Assembly (NCBI GenBank): GCA_946481205.1
Contig: CAMLNB010000063.1
Coordinates: forward strand, 1-16,927
Length of the DNA: 16,927 nt
Direction: 5' to 3'
Origin: an uncultured Kangiella sp.
GTDB taxonomy: Bacteria; Pseudomonadota; Gammaproteobacteria; Enterobacterales; DSM-103792
Shown here: in pieces, positions 6,629-13,833 of the stretch
Position numbering within the stretch: the first letter of the stretch is position 1
How the letters are laid out: each line of letters starts with the position of its first letter
Notes under the pieces: generated by a model
What the model was told of the DNA's origin: nothing
Database searches by the model: none
The model's input: the letters and a program-made list of their open reading frames with translations, nothing else
Made by a program: the position numbers and the translations under genes

Positions 6629-7678
6629 ATGAAAAACACAATGATGAAATGGAGTTGTTTCACGGCGCTGTTGCTGGCCGGCCAGCAGGCTTTGGCGGCG
6701 AGTTATTCCCTTGCCTGTGGCACGGCCAATCACAGTGTCAGCACGACGCCGGCGACGCTACTGATTGGCGGCGCCGAGGCCGGTGCGGCCGGTGAGGTGC
6801 AAGCCACGCAATGGTTGCTGAACAATGCGCGTGGTGGTGACTACCTGGTGCTGCGTGTCGGTGGCACCGGCAGCCAGGCCGGTTGGGTATGCGACAACTT
6901 TGCCAGCAGCATCGGCTCGGCGGCCGAACAATCCATCGACAGCCGGACTGACGCCAACAATGCGACAATTGTCCAGCGTGTTCGTAACGCCGAGATTCTG
7001 TTTATTGCCGGTGGCGACCAGAATCAGTATGAGGATTACTGGAAAGACACCGCACTTGAGCAGGCACTGAATGATCACATCAGTGTTGCGCGCAAACCCA
7101 TTGCTGGCACCAGCGCAGGGCTGGCCATTCTCGGCCAGTCGTATTACGCGCCAGCGGGCACTGGGGTCTTGTCAAAGGAGATCCTCGACAATCCGTTTCA
7201 CAACAACACCCGTGACATCAATCACGGCGATTTTCTGTTGCACCCGCAACTGGCCAATCTGATCACTGACACCCACCTCGACCGACTGACCGGAAGCGGT
7301 CGCCGCGCTGAAACCCGCCACGGCCGCGTGCTGGGTTTTCTTGCTCGCACCGTTGCCGCGAAGAACAGCCTCAATGTTCGCGCGATTGGGGTTGAGGAAG
7401 GCACGCTGATCGCGGTGGATGGCAATGGCAACGCCAAGGTCTATGGCGAAGGTCGTGGCTACTTCCTGAAACCGAACAGCTATCCGGAGCGGATCCAGAG
7501 TGGCAGCTCGCTCATCTGGAACAGTGGCGGTACCGCGGTCAGCGTGTACTGGATTCAGGGCAGCCAGAACGGCGCCGGCAGTTTCAATCTCGGCAGTTGG
7601 AGCGGCACTGGCGGCACCAGCAAGTATTGGTTCACCACCGGCGGTTACACCGGCTTCAACTGTCAGCGTGGTTGCTGA
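6629..7678 (+). CDS. Secreted cyanophycinase-like peptidase (family S51)
   Basis: The 349-residue protein begins with a signal peptide: MKNTMMKW, a hydrophobic core, and probable cleavage after ALA at residue 23. It should therefore act in the periplasm or outside the cell. The mature part carries S51/cyanophycinase hallmarks: LLIGGAEAG at 44-52, IAGGDQNQYEDYW at 126-138, the nucleophile elbow GTSAG with Ser162, DTHLDRL with His216, and RAIGVEEGTLIAVD with an acidic residue near 256. Cyanophycinases cut the Asp-Arg storage polymer cyanophycin into beta-Asp-Arg, and extracellular forms let non-producers feed on it. About 60 Gly/Ser-rich residues follow the catalytic domain and end in FNCQRGC, where two cysteines may pair. 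GGAGG at 6617-6621 supports the start. Substrate specificity is inferred from the family only. Confidence 0.85.
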   Translation: MKNTMMKWSCFTALLLAGQQALAASYSLACGTANHSVSTTPATLLIGGAEAGAAGEVQATQWLLNNARGGDYLVLRVGGTGSQAGWVCDNFASSIGSAAEQSIDSRTDANNATIVQRVRNAEILFIAGGDQNQYEDYWKDTALEQALNDHISVARKPIAGTSAGLAILGQSYYAPAGTGVLSKEILDNPFHNNTRDINHGDFLLHPQLANLITDTHLDRLTGSGRRAETRHGRVLGFLARTVAAKNSLNVRAIGVEEGTLIAVDGNGNAKVYGEGRGYFLKPNSYPERIQSGSSLIWNSGGTAVSVYWIQGSQNGAGSFNLGSWSGTGGTSKYWFTTGGYTGFNCQRGC

Positions 7679-7696
7679 GTTCACAGAGCGAAATGG

Positions 7697-7721
7697 AAAC
7701 GGGCGCCAATGGCGCCCGTTT
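7697..7721 (+). terminator. Intrinsic terminator of the peptidase gene
   Basis: AAACGGGCGCC (7697-7707) pairs perfectly with GGCGCCCGTTT (7711-7721) around the loop AAT. The run TTTCTT (7719-7724) closes the stem and continues past it. It begins 18 bases after the peptidase stop codon, so that gene is probably transcribed alone. Confidence 0.8.
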
Positions 7722-7899
7722 CTTCCCGATTTTGGCTTGCATTTTTCGACAACGATCGCGAGAGTACGGGCGTCCCGAATGGGCAGCCTGGGCAACGGCC
7801 CTGCTGCAGCGGAGACCGGCAGTTGCAGATCGCGTCGGGCGCAGTTGCTGCACGGTTGCGGCGCGATACTGGCTGACCAGTAGAGACAAGGAGAACCGT

Positions 7900-8721
7900 A
7901 TGCGGCAACCGATGAAGCCCCGGCTCTGGAGTCACCTGAGCGAGAATCCGAAAGAGCGCTTGCCGGTGCCGGAGATCCGCGCCAGCAAACCGAAACTGAT
8001 ACGCAGTTATCCGGAGCTGGTGCAGGCCGTGGCCAAGCTGGCCTTTCACAATCCGGAATATGCGCTGTTCTTCCGTGGCCAACGCCGTGATTACGTCAAC
8101 ACCCAGGAACAAACCAGTTGCTATCCGACGCTGTATCGCAGCGGCGAAGGCGGCCGGCTGAAAGACAGCGAGCTGTCACGGCGCTGCGAGCAGCTGGAAC
8201 ATTACCGCCGGGCGCTGGCGGCAGCATTCAAGCAGCAAAAACTGCCCGGCTTTGACAAGCTGGAAAAGTTTCCCGAACTGGCCTGGTCAGTTTTGCAGCA
8301 CTATGAGGTGTGCCCGACGCCGCTGCTTGATGTCACGCATTCGTTGCGGGTCGCCGCCTCGTTTGCCACCAGCAAAGAACAAGATGGCATCGTTTACGTT
8401 TACGCTTTGCCGCATCCAAACGGCACGCTGACTTATTCGGCGGAAGAAGAATTGCTGATGGTTCGTCTGCTCGGTATTTGCCCGCCTGATGCCAAGCGCC
8501 CGTATTTCCAGGAAGGCTATCTGGTCGGTTCGTTTCCGGTGGTGCGCGAGCGGCGCGGCCCGCATCTGGATGTGGCTCGCCGCTTGATCGGCAAGTTTCA
8601 GCTGGAAGCCAAGGCGTTCTGGAGTGAAGATTTCGCCCGAATACCGGACGCTGCGTTGTACCCGGCCCATGACAGTATTCTGCAACTCTGCGCCAACCTG
8701 CCCACACCGAAAAACGAGTAA
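7900..8721 (+). CDS. FRG-domain protein
   Basis: The 273-residue protein has an FRG domain, named for its Phe-Arg-Gly motif. FFRGQRRDY lies at 57-65, and the second signature SVLQHYEVCPTPLLDVTHSL at 130-149 is followed by RVAASFA. A later EGYLVGSFPVV segment at 205-215 is also typical. There is no signal peptide and no membrane segment, so it is presumably cytoplasmic. The biochemical activity of FRG domains is not established to my knowledge. They occur alone, and also fused or next to nuclease and defence-type genes. The frame runs open upstream to 7597, but AAGGAGA at 7888-7894 makes ATG 7900 the clear start. The GNAT gene follows after three bases, so the two form an operon. Confidence 0.82.
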   Translation: MRQPMKPRLWSHLSENPKERLPVPEIRASKPKLIRSYPELVQAVAKLAFHNPEYALFFRGQRRDYVNTQEQTSCYPTLYRSGEGGRLKDSELSRRCEQLEHYRRALAAAFKQQKLPGFDKLEKFPELAWSVLQHYEVCPTPLLDVTHSLRVAASFATSKEQDGIVYVYALPHPNGTLTYSAEEELLMVRLLGICPPDAKRPYFQEGYLVGSFPVVRERRGPHLDVARRLIGKFQLEAKAFWSEDFARIPDAALYPAHDSILQLCANLPTPKNE

Positions 8722-8724
8722 GCC

Positions 8725-9279
8725 ATGTTTGTCACCTTGACCAGCCCACGTCTGGTGCTGCGACCACCGCGCGAAACCGATATCGACGATCTGTACACGC
8801 TGTTTTCCGATCCGCGCATCACCGAGGTCTGGAGCCACGAAGCCTGGACCTCGCGCCGTCAGGCTGAAGCGCTGTACCGCAGCATTGTTGAGCATGCGCA
8901 TAACGGCACGCTGTTTCAGTGGGCCATCACCGAGCCCGAGCGCGATCAGCTGATTGGCACCGCCACGCTGAGTGCCATCAACAGGACTCATCGCAGCTGC
9001 ATGATCGGTTATGCACTAATGCCGGCTTACCAAGGCAAAGGTTATGCCCGCGAAGCGGTAGGTGCACTGATTCGGCACGCGTTCACCGATCTGAATTTGC
9101 ATCGCATCGGTGCTGATCTGGAACCGGACAATGCCGGTTCGCGCGGCGTGCTTGATGCTCATGGCTTTCAGGTCGAGGGCCGCCAGCGCGACACCTACTG
9201 GCTCAATGGCCGTTGGTATGATTCGCTGCTGATGAGCCTGCTCGAACCCGAGTGGCGCGCGCGACAGGCACAGGCGTAA
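8725..9279 (+). CDS. GNAT-family N-acetyltransferase (RimJ/RimL type)
   Basis: The 184-residue protein opens with LTSPRLVLRPPRETDIDDL, the standard N terminus of RimJ/RimL-type GNAT enzymes. The acetyl-CoA pyrophosphate loop is QGKGYA at 103-108, in the order expected after the MIGYALMP strand. LHRIGADLEPDNAGSRGVLDAHGF and the terminal WYDSLLMSLLE complete the fold. RimJ, RimL and RimI acetylate ribosomal protein N termini, while relatives acetylate antibiotics, polyamines or other small molecules. The sequence does not fix the substrate. Its ATG lies three bases after the FRG stop, so coupled translation is likely and a shared task is possible but unproven. Confidence 0.9.
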   Translation: MFVTLTSPRLVLRPPRETDIDDLYTLFSDPRITEVWSHEAWTSRRQAEALYRSIVEHAHNGTLFQWAITEPERDQLIGTATLSAINRTHRSCMIGYALMPAYQGKGYAREAVGALIRHAFTDLNLHRIGADLEPDNAGSRGVLDAHGFQVEGRQRDTYWLNGRWYDSLLMSLLEPEWRARQAQA

Positions 9280-9331
9280 CGAATTCTGGAATCTTGTACC
9301 AATGTCGAGCGATACGGTCGTGGATCATCGT

Positions 9332-9682
9332 ATGGATGTTGATGCCGTCAAAACCTATTGCAGCGAATACCCGGGCAGCTCGTCGAAGCTGTTCGGGCAT
9401 CCCAGCAATGTGCTGGTCTACTATGTCAGCGGCAGAAAATTTGCCTACTTCAAGACCAGTGAACCGGAGCAATGGCGCTTCAGCATTTGCACGAGTCCAG
9501 AGCGCTTTCTGGAGTTGACCAGTGTCAACGGCATCAAACCGGCGCGCTATATGGCCAGGTTCCGTTGGGTGACAATTGTCGATGTCGCGACTGTACCTCC
9601 CGACTATTTGCGGGAGCTGATTGACTGGTCCTATGCCAAGGCGCTGAACGGGCGGCCGAAACGGCGCCCGAACCGGCAATAA
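9332..9682 (+). CDS. YjbR/MmcQ-family protein
   Basis: The 116-residue protein has the small YjbR (CyaY-like fold) domain: MDVDAVKTYCSEYPGSS at the N terminus, FAYFKTSEPEQWRFSICTSP in the middle, and IKPARYMARFRWVTI, then VPPDYLRELIDWSYAKA near the end. The family is thought to bind DNA, but no clear role is known. I chose ATG 9332 because it puts the TYC motif at the family's usual distance from the N terminus and has GGA seven bases before it. ATG 9302, in frame, would add ten residues. The tail NGRPKRRPNRQ is strongly basic. It sits between the GNAT gene and ada. Confidence 0.82.
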   Translation: MDVDAVKTYCSEYPGSSSKLFGHPSNVLVYYVSGRKFAYFKTSEPEQWRFSICTSPERFLELTSVNGIKPARYMARFRWVTIVDVATVPPDYLRELIDWSYAKALNGRPKRRPNRQ

Positions 9683-9801
9683 CCACGCCGCTCCCGCGCC
9701 TTGGTCTGTGTCAACATCGTGTTCAGTTTTCGGTGGAGTCTGTTAGCCGGCGGCGCGACCATGGCCGCCATCAGCAACGGATACCGAACCGGGAGGTCAA
9801 C

Positions 9802-10845
9802 GTGGCCACAGCCCAACTGAAACCGCGGGAAATGGCGAAAGCCTTTTACGATCAGAACGCCGATTACGACGGCCTGTTCTTTGTCGGTGTCAAAACCACC
9901 GGCATCTTTTGTCGGCCGTCCTGCTCGGCGCGCCGGCCCAAGCCGGAAAACGTCGAGTACTTTCCCGACATCGACAGCGCCCAGCATGCCGGATTCCGCG
10001 CCTGCAAACGCTGCCATCCGCTGCAAGCCGACGGCACTCACCCGGCCTGGGTCAACACACTGCTGAAGGCACTCGATGCCTCCGCCGATGGTCGCCTGCC
10101 CGATGAACAAATGCGCGAGCTTGGCGTCGATCCGGCGCGTGCCCGCCGTTACTTCCGCCAGCATCACGGCATGACCTTTCAAAGCTGGGCCCGCGCTCGC
10201 CGCCTCAATGACGCCCGCGAATCCATCCGCACCGGCGCCCAGGCCAGCAAAGCCATTCGCGGCTACAGCTCCGAGAGCGGTTTTCGCACCGCGTTTGACC
10301 GCGCCTTTGGCCACGCCCCCGGCGCCAGCACCAAACAGACCACACTGATCACTGCGCAAATCGAATCACCAGTTGGCCCGTTGCTTGCCGGCGTCACCGA
10401 TGAAGGTGTTTGTTTGCTCGAATTTGTCATGCAACAGCGGCACACCCGGCAACTCGAAACCGTGTGCAAATGGCTGCAATGCAAAGCGGTGCCAGGCGAG
10501 CACAAATGGTTGAAAGTCCTGCGCAAACAACTGAGCGAGTATTTTGCCGGCAAGCGGCAGCAGTTTGATCTGCCGCTGCTGTACCCCGGCACTGCGTTTC
10601 AACAAGGTGTCTGGCAGCAATTGCTGCAGATCCCCTACGGCGAAACGATTTCGTATCAGGAATTGGCGCGCCGTGTCGGCGATGAAAACGCCAGCCGTGC
10701 CGTCGGCACCGCCAACGGCTGCAACCGCCTGGCGATCATCATTCCGTGTCACCGCGTCGTGAACAAATCCGGCAACCTGGGCGGCTACGGTGGTGGCCTG
10801 CATCGCAAGAGTTGGTTATTGAAGTTGGAGCGCGGCGAGGTTTGA
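9802..10845 (+). CDS. ada: Ada: methylphosphotriester/O6-methylguanine-DNA methyltransferase and regulator
   Basis: Ada takes methyl groups irreversibly from DNA and, once methylated on its N-terminal domain, activates the adaptive response to alkylation. The 347-residue protein (354 in E. coli) has all three parts. The N-terminal zinc domain carries Cys37, Cys41, Cys68 and Cys71 (GIFCRPSC and FRACKRC). Residues from about 85 to 175 form the AraC-type helix-turn-helix region (GMTFQSWARARRLNDA, then SGFRTAFDRAFGHAPG). The methyltransferase domain ends with IIPCHRVV and the acceptor Cys316, then NLGGYGGGLHRKSWLL. GGGAGG at 9791-9796 points to GTG 9802 as start, matching the family N terminus, although the frame is open back to 9733. 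I found no Ada box (AATTNNNNNNGCAA) upstream, so autoregulation may use a different site. Confidence 0.96.
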   Translation: MATAQLKPREMAKAFYDQNADYDGLFFVGVKTTGIFCRPSCSARRPKPENVEYFPDIDSAQHAGFRACKRCHPLQADGTHPAWVNTLLKALDASADGRLPDEQMRELGVDPARARRYFRQHHGMTFQSWARARRLNDARESIRTGAQASKAIRGYSSESGFRTAFDRAFGHAPGASTKQTTLITAQIESPVGPLLAGVTDEGVCLLEFVMQQRHTRQLETVCKWLQCKAVPGEHKWLKVLRKQLSEYFAGKRQQFDLPLLYPGTAFQQGVWQQLLQIPYGETISYQELARRVGDENASRAVGTANGCNRLAIIIPCHRVVNKSGNLGGYGGGLHRKSWLLKLERGEV

Positions 10846-10963
10846 CGCTGATGGCAGAGATGTAGCCGTCGGTTCGGCAAACTTGATCTAGTGCGATATT
10901 TTCCTCTCGGTGCAACAGACCTCACCTCGTGAACGCCCTTGGCCACGTCAGGGGCCGAATTCA

Positions 10964-10999
10964 CTCCCTCCCCTGTCAGGGGGAGGGTTGGGGTGGGGG
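10964..10999 (+). repeat. Palindromic G/C-rich repeat, copy c
   Basis: This copy differs at 2 of 36 positions from copies b and d. Its palindrome lies on the left and its G-rich tail on the right, pointing into the nuclease gene. The centre is TGTCAG instead of TGCCAG. That change supplies the TGA stop of the DUF559 reading frame on the other strand. Confidence 0.85.
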
Positions 11000-11359
11000 C
11001 TGCCGCGCGATGACCGCCTGAATATGCTGCAGAACACCATCGCGATTGGTTATGACATCCTGATTGCCGATGCGTAGTACGGTTAATCCTAAGCTAAGTA
11101 GGTAGTTATCCCTCGCTTGATCGTATTCGCGGGCAGCACCGTCTCGATAATGACTGTCGCCATCCAGCTCAATCACCAAACTCGCTTCAGCCGCGAAAAA
11201 GTCGACAATGTAGCGGCCGATACTGTGTTGCCGGCGAAACTTCACCCCAAGTTGATGATTACGTAACCGCTGCCAAAGCAGCTGCTCAGGTGTCGTAGCT
11301 TTGCGGCGCAGCTCGCGCCGATACGTTTTCCGAGACGACTGGTTATGTAGCGTTCCCAC
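10976..11359 (-). CDS. DUF559 protein, Vsr-like/PD-(D/E)XK endonuclease fold
   Basis: The 127-residue protein matches the DUF559 family, which shares a fold with the very-short-patch repair endonuclease Vsr. It has the basic, helical start SSRKTYRRELRRKATTPEQLLWQRLRN, then KFRRQHSIGRYIVDFF with Asp53 and LVIELDGDSH with Glu64 and Asp66 as likely metal-binding catalytic residues, and finally LLSLGLTVLRI. The start codon is GTG, preceded by a full AAGGAGGT at 11370-11377, about ten bases away. The last residues, PPPQPSP, are encoded by the repeat at 10964-10999, whose central TCA (10976-10978) provides the stop. I recall many DUF559 proteins in databases ending the same way. It is the only minus-strand gene in the right two-thirds of the window. 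Its biological role is unknown. Confidence 0.88.
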   Translation of the reverse strand: MGTLHNQSSRKTYRRELRRKATTPEQLLWQRLRNHQLGVKFRRQHSIGRYIVDFFAAEASLVIELDGDSHYRDGAAREYDQARDNYLLSLGLTVLRIGNQDVITNRDGVLQHIQAVIARQPPPQPSP

Positions 11360-11412
11360 TGCTGGATCGACCTCCTTGTATTTGCTTTCGCCTCAGTCTA
11401 CAGGGCGGCAAT

Positions 11413-11448
11413 CCCCCACCCCAGCCCTCCCCCTGGCAGGGGAGGGAG
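11413..11448 (-). repeat. Palindromic G/C-rich repeat, copy d
   Basis: The reverse complement of this copy is identical over all 36 bases to 694-729. The tail lies on the left, towards the nuclease gene, and the palindrome on the right, so it mirrors copy c. It lies between the divergent DUF559 and cstA genes, so it sits upstream of both. Confidence 0.85.
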
Positions 11449-11449
11449 T

Positions 11450-11473
11450 GTCAGTGCCAAAGCTTGGACTGAC
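11450..11473. promoter_or_regulatory. Bulged stem-loop beside repeat copy d, upstream of cstA
   Basis: GTCAGT (11450-11455) pairs with ACTGAC (11468-11473), and CCAA (11457-11460) with TTGG (11464-11467), leaving one bulged G and a 3-base loop. The 107 bases from here to the cstA start should hold its promoter, but I see no convincing -10/-35 pair. The stem may be an operator or only local symmetry. Confidence 0.25.
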
Positions 11474-11579
11474 TTCTGCCTGAATCGGTAGTCCTCGCTT
11501 CTCATCTGCGCTACTGTACCGCCCAACTCCGGTGCGCTTTCTGATGCGCATCGCACAACAACAGTCGGGGGAACTTCAG

Positions 11580-13643
11580 GTGAATCTCGCATGGCCGCGT
11601 ATCGCGCTTTGGTTCGTGTTGGGTTTGGTGGCGGTTGGTGGCCTCGCCACGATGGCGCTGCATCAGGGTGAGACAATCAACGCATTGTGGTTGGTGGTTA
11701 CCGCCATCTCGGTCTATCTGATCGGTTACCGTTTCTACGCGCTGTTTATTGCCAACAAGGTGCTCGGTGTGACCGATGCACGGATGACACCGGCGCACGC
11801 GTTCAACGACGGCAAGGATTATGTGCCGACGCACAAAGCGGTGCTGTTCGGTCATCACTTTGCTGCGATTGCCGGTGCCGGTCCGCTGATTGGCCCGGTG
11901 TTGGCGGCGCAGATGGGTTATCTGCCCGGCACGATCTGGTTGGTGGTCGGTGTGGTGTTTGCCGGCGCGGTGCAGGACATGGTGATTCTGTTTGCCTCGA
12001 CGCGGCGCAATGGCAAATCACTCGGTGACATGATCAACGAGGAGCTGGGACCGCTGGCCGGCAAACTCGCCGGCTTCGGCATTCTGGCGATCATGATCAT
12101 TTTGCTTGCCGTGCTTGCCCTGGTGGTGGTCAAAGCACTGATCGGCAGTCCATGGGGTGTCAGCACACTGGTGCTCACGGTGCCGATTGCATTGTTCATG
12201 GGCGTGTACCTGCGTTATCTGCGACCGGGTCGCGTCGGCGAAGTCTCGATCATCGGTGTGGTCTTGCTGATTCTCTCTATTTGCGCCGGCCAATGGATTG
12301 CCGAAACCCCGGCACTCGCGCAATGGTTTGATCTGAAAGGTACGACGCTGGCCTGGGGTTTGATCGTTTACGGTTTTATCGCCTCGGTCTTGCCGGTGTG
12401 GTTACTGCTGGCACCGCGCGATTACCTCAGCACCTTTCTGAAAATCGGCACCATTGTTGGCCTCGCGATTGGCATTGCCATCACCTTGCCGGAATTGCAC
12501 ATGCCGGCGCTGACGCAGTTCACCGATGGCAGCGGTCCGGTCTTCGCTGGCAGCCTGTTTCCGTTTCTGTTTATCACCATCGCGTGCGGCACCGTTTCCG
12601 GCTTTCATTCGCTGGTTGCGTCCGGCACCACGCCGAAATTGATCGAGCGCGAGTCGCATATCCGGCCGATCGGTTACGGCGCAATGTTGATGGAGTCCTT
12701 CGTCGCAGTGATGGCGATGGTCGCCGCCTGTGTGCTGACACCGGGTACCTATTTTGCGATGAACAGCCCGGCCGCATTGATCGGCACCACACCGGAACAA
12801 GCCGCTGCGGTGATCAACAGCTGGGGCTTTGTCATCACACCGGAGATGCTGACTCAAACCGCGAAGGACATCGGCGAGAGCACGATTCTGTCGCGCGCTG
12901 GCGGCGCCCCGACGTTGGCCGTTGGCATGGCGCAGATTTTCAGCGACGTGTTCGGTGGCCCCGGCATGATGGCGTTCTGGTATCACTTCGCCATTCTGTT
13001 TGAAGCGCTGTTCATTCTGACCACGCTCGATGCCGGCACTCGCGTTGGCCGTTTCATGATCCAGGATCTGCTCGGCCAGTTTGTGCCCAAGCTCGGTCAC
13101 ACCCATTCATTCGGTGCCAACTTGCTCGCGACAACTTTATGCGTCGCCGGCTGGGGTTATTTCCTGTATCAGGGCGTGGTCGACCCGCTCGGTGGCATCA
13201 ATACGCTGTGGCCGCTGTTCGGCATTGCCAACCAAATGCTGGCTGCGATGGCGTTGATGTTCGGCACCGTGATGCTGGTCAAGATGCAGCGCGGCAAGCT
13301 GGCGCTGGTCACAGCCGTGCCGACCGTCTGGCTGTTGATTGTCACGCTGACCGCAAGCTGGCAGAAGCTGTTCCATGAAGATGTCCGCATCGGGTTTCTC
13401 TCGCATGCCGACAAATTCCGCGCCGCGCTCGAGCGCGGTGAAATCTTGGCGCCAGCCAAATCGCTGGAAGACATGTCGCGCATCGTCACCAACGATTACA
13501 TCAACGCCGGTCTCTGCGCGCTGTTCGCCTTCATCGTGCTGGCGATGGCTACGGTTGTACTGCGCGCCTGCATTCGTATTTGGCGCGGTGAGCAACTACA
13601 GTTGAAGGAAGCGCCGTTTCGGGCAGCGGTGTTGGAGGGGTGA
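11580..13643 (+). CDS. cstA: Carbon starvation protein CstA, pyruvate/peptide transporter
   Basis: CstA is an inner-membrane transporter. In E. coli it takes up pyruvate and is linked to peptide use in starvation. The 687-residue chain is full length (701 in E. coli) and has many hydrophobic segments. Landmarks are INALWLVVTAISVYLIGYRF, DGKDYVPTHKAVLFGHHFAA followed by IAGAGPLIGPVLAAQMGYLP, AGAVQDMVILFASTRRNGKS, ACGTVSGFHSLVASGTTPKL, IFSDVFGG, LDAGTRVGRFMIQD and TLWPLFGIANQMLAAMAL. I chose GTG 11580 because MNLAWPRIALWF aligns with the E. coli N terminus and GGGGGA precedes it. ATG 11544 and GTG 11532 are in-frame alternatives without a ribosome binding site. ybdD follows, as in enterobacteria, after a 268-base gap filled with repeats. 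Confidence 0.96.
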   Translation: MNLAWPRIALWFVLGLVAVGGLATMALHQGETINALWLVVTAISVYLIGYRFYALFIANKVLGVTDARMTPAHAFNDGKDYVPTHKAVLFGHHFAAIAGAGPLIGPVLAAQMGYLPGTIWLVVGVVFAGAVQDMVILFASTRRNGKSLGDMINEELGPLAGKLAGFGILAIMIILLAVLALVVVKALIGSPWGVSTLVLTVPIALFMGVYLRYLRPGRVGEVSIIGVVLLILSICAGQWIAETPALAQWFDLKGTTLAWGLIVYGFIASVLPVWLLLAPRDYLSTFLKIGTIVGLAIGIAITLPELHMPALTQFTDGSGPVFAGSLFPFLFITIACGTVSGFHSLVASGTTPKLIERESHIRPIGYGAMLMESFVAVMAMVAACVLTPGTYFAMNSPAALIGTTPEQAAAVINSWGFVITPEMLTQTAKDIGESTILSRAGGAPTLAVGMAQIFSDVFGGPGMMAFWYHFAILFEALFILTTLDAGTRVGRFMIQDLLGQFVPKLGHTHSFGANLLATTLCVAGWGYFLYQGVVDPLGGINTLWPLFGIANQMLAAMALMFGTVMLVKMQRGKLALVTAVPTVWLLIVTLTASWQKLFHEDVRIGFLSHADKFRAALERGEILAPAKSLEDMSRIVTNDYINAGLCALFAFIVLAMATVVLRACIRIWRGEQLQLKEAPFRAAVLEG

Positions 13644-13715
13644 GTGGCGGCGTACGTGAGCGTGTTTGCGCGCGTTACGACAGCAGAGCAATGTCGCCAT
13701 GTGGAGCGGCAACAG

Positions 13716-13730
13716 CCCCCACCCTAGCCC
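13716..13730 (-). repeat. Tail-only remnant of the palindromic repeat, copy e
   Basis: CCCCCACCCTAGCCC matches the tail of copy d at 14 of 15 positions, but the palindrome that should follow is missing. A different hairpin begins seven bases later. It may be a decayed or rearranged copy. Confidence 0.5.
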
Positions 13731-13737
13731 GCCCAGC

Positions 13738-13754
13738 CAAACGCACGGCGTTTG
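13738..13754. repeat. Short perfect hairpin 1 downstream of cstA
   Basis: CAAACGC (13738-13744) pairs with GCGTTTG (13748-13754) around the loop ACG. It shares the CAAAC...GTTTG stem and 3-base loop with the hairpin at 13767-13791. No T tract follows. Confidence 0.5.
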
Positions 13755-13766
13755 TCGTTCAGCAGG

Positions 13767-13791
13767 CCAAACAGTCCACAGGACTGTTTGG
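13767..13791. terminator. Strong 11-bp hairpin downstream of cstA
   Basis: CCAAACAGTCC (13767-13777) pairs perfectly with GGACTGTTTGG (13781-13791) around the loop ACA. It lies 124 bases after the cstA stop. No T tract follows, so it may be a transcript-end stabiliser or processing site rather than an intrinsic terminator. Confidence 0.5.
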
Positions 13792-13795
13792 AATT

Positions 13796-13825
13796 CCCTG
13801 CCTCACCCCCCTGTCAGGGGAGGGA
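13796..13825 (-). repeat. Palindromic G/C-rich repeat, copy f (degenerate)
   Basis: Read on the minus strand, the core CCCTCCCCTGACAGGGGG matches the family, while the tail is degenerate. It pairs head to head with copy g eight bases away. This is the same arrangement as copies a and b. Confidence 0.65.
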
Positions 13826-13833
13826 ACGAAATG

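Larger units (their letters stand above)
10964..11448. mobile_element. Candidate mobile unit: nuclease gene between inverted repeats
   Basis: Two repeat copies in opposite orientation, 34 of 36 bases alike, enclose 413 bases that contain essentially only the DUF559 gene. The G-rich tails face inwards and the palindromes lie outside. No target-site duplication is obvious: the flanks are TCA on the left and TG on the right. The arrangement is seen directly in the sequence. Mobility is inferred. Confidence 0.4.

Noticed and set aside
7597..7899. Upstream in-frame extension of the FRG gene
   Set aside because: It overlaps the peptidase gene and its terminator. A good ribosome binding site stands right before ATG 7900.
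12402..13106. Minus-strand 234-codon frame inside cstA
   Set aside because: It is antisense to conserved transmembrane segments of CstA. The composition (many His, Gln, Arg) is typical of a shadow frame.
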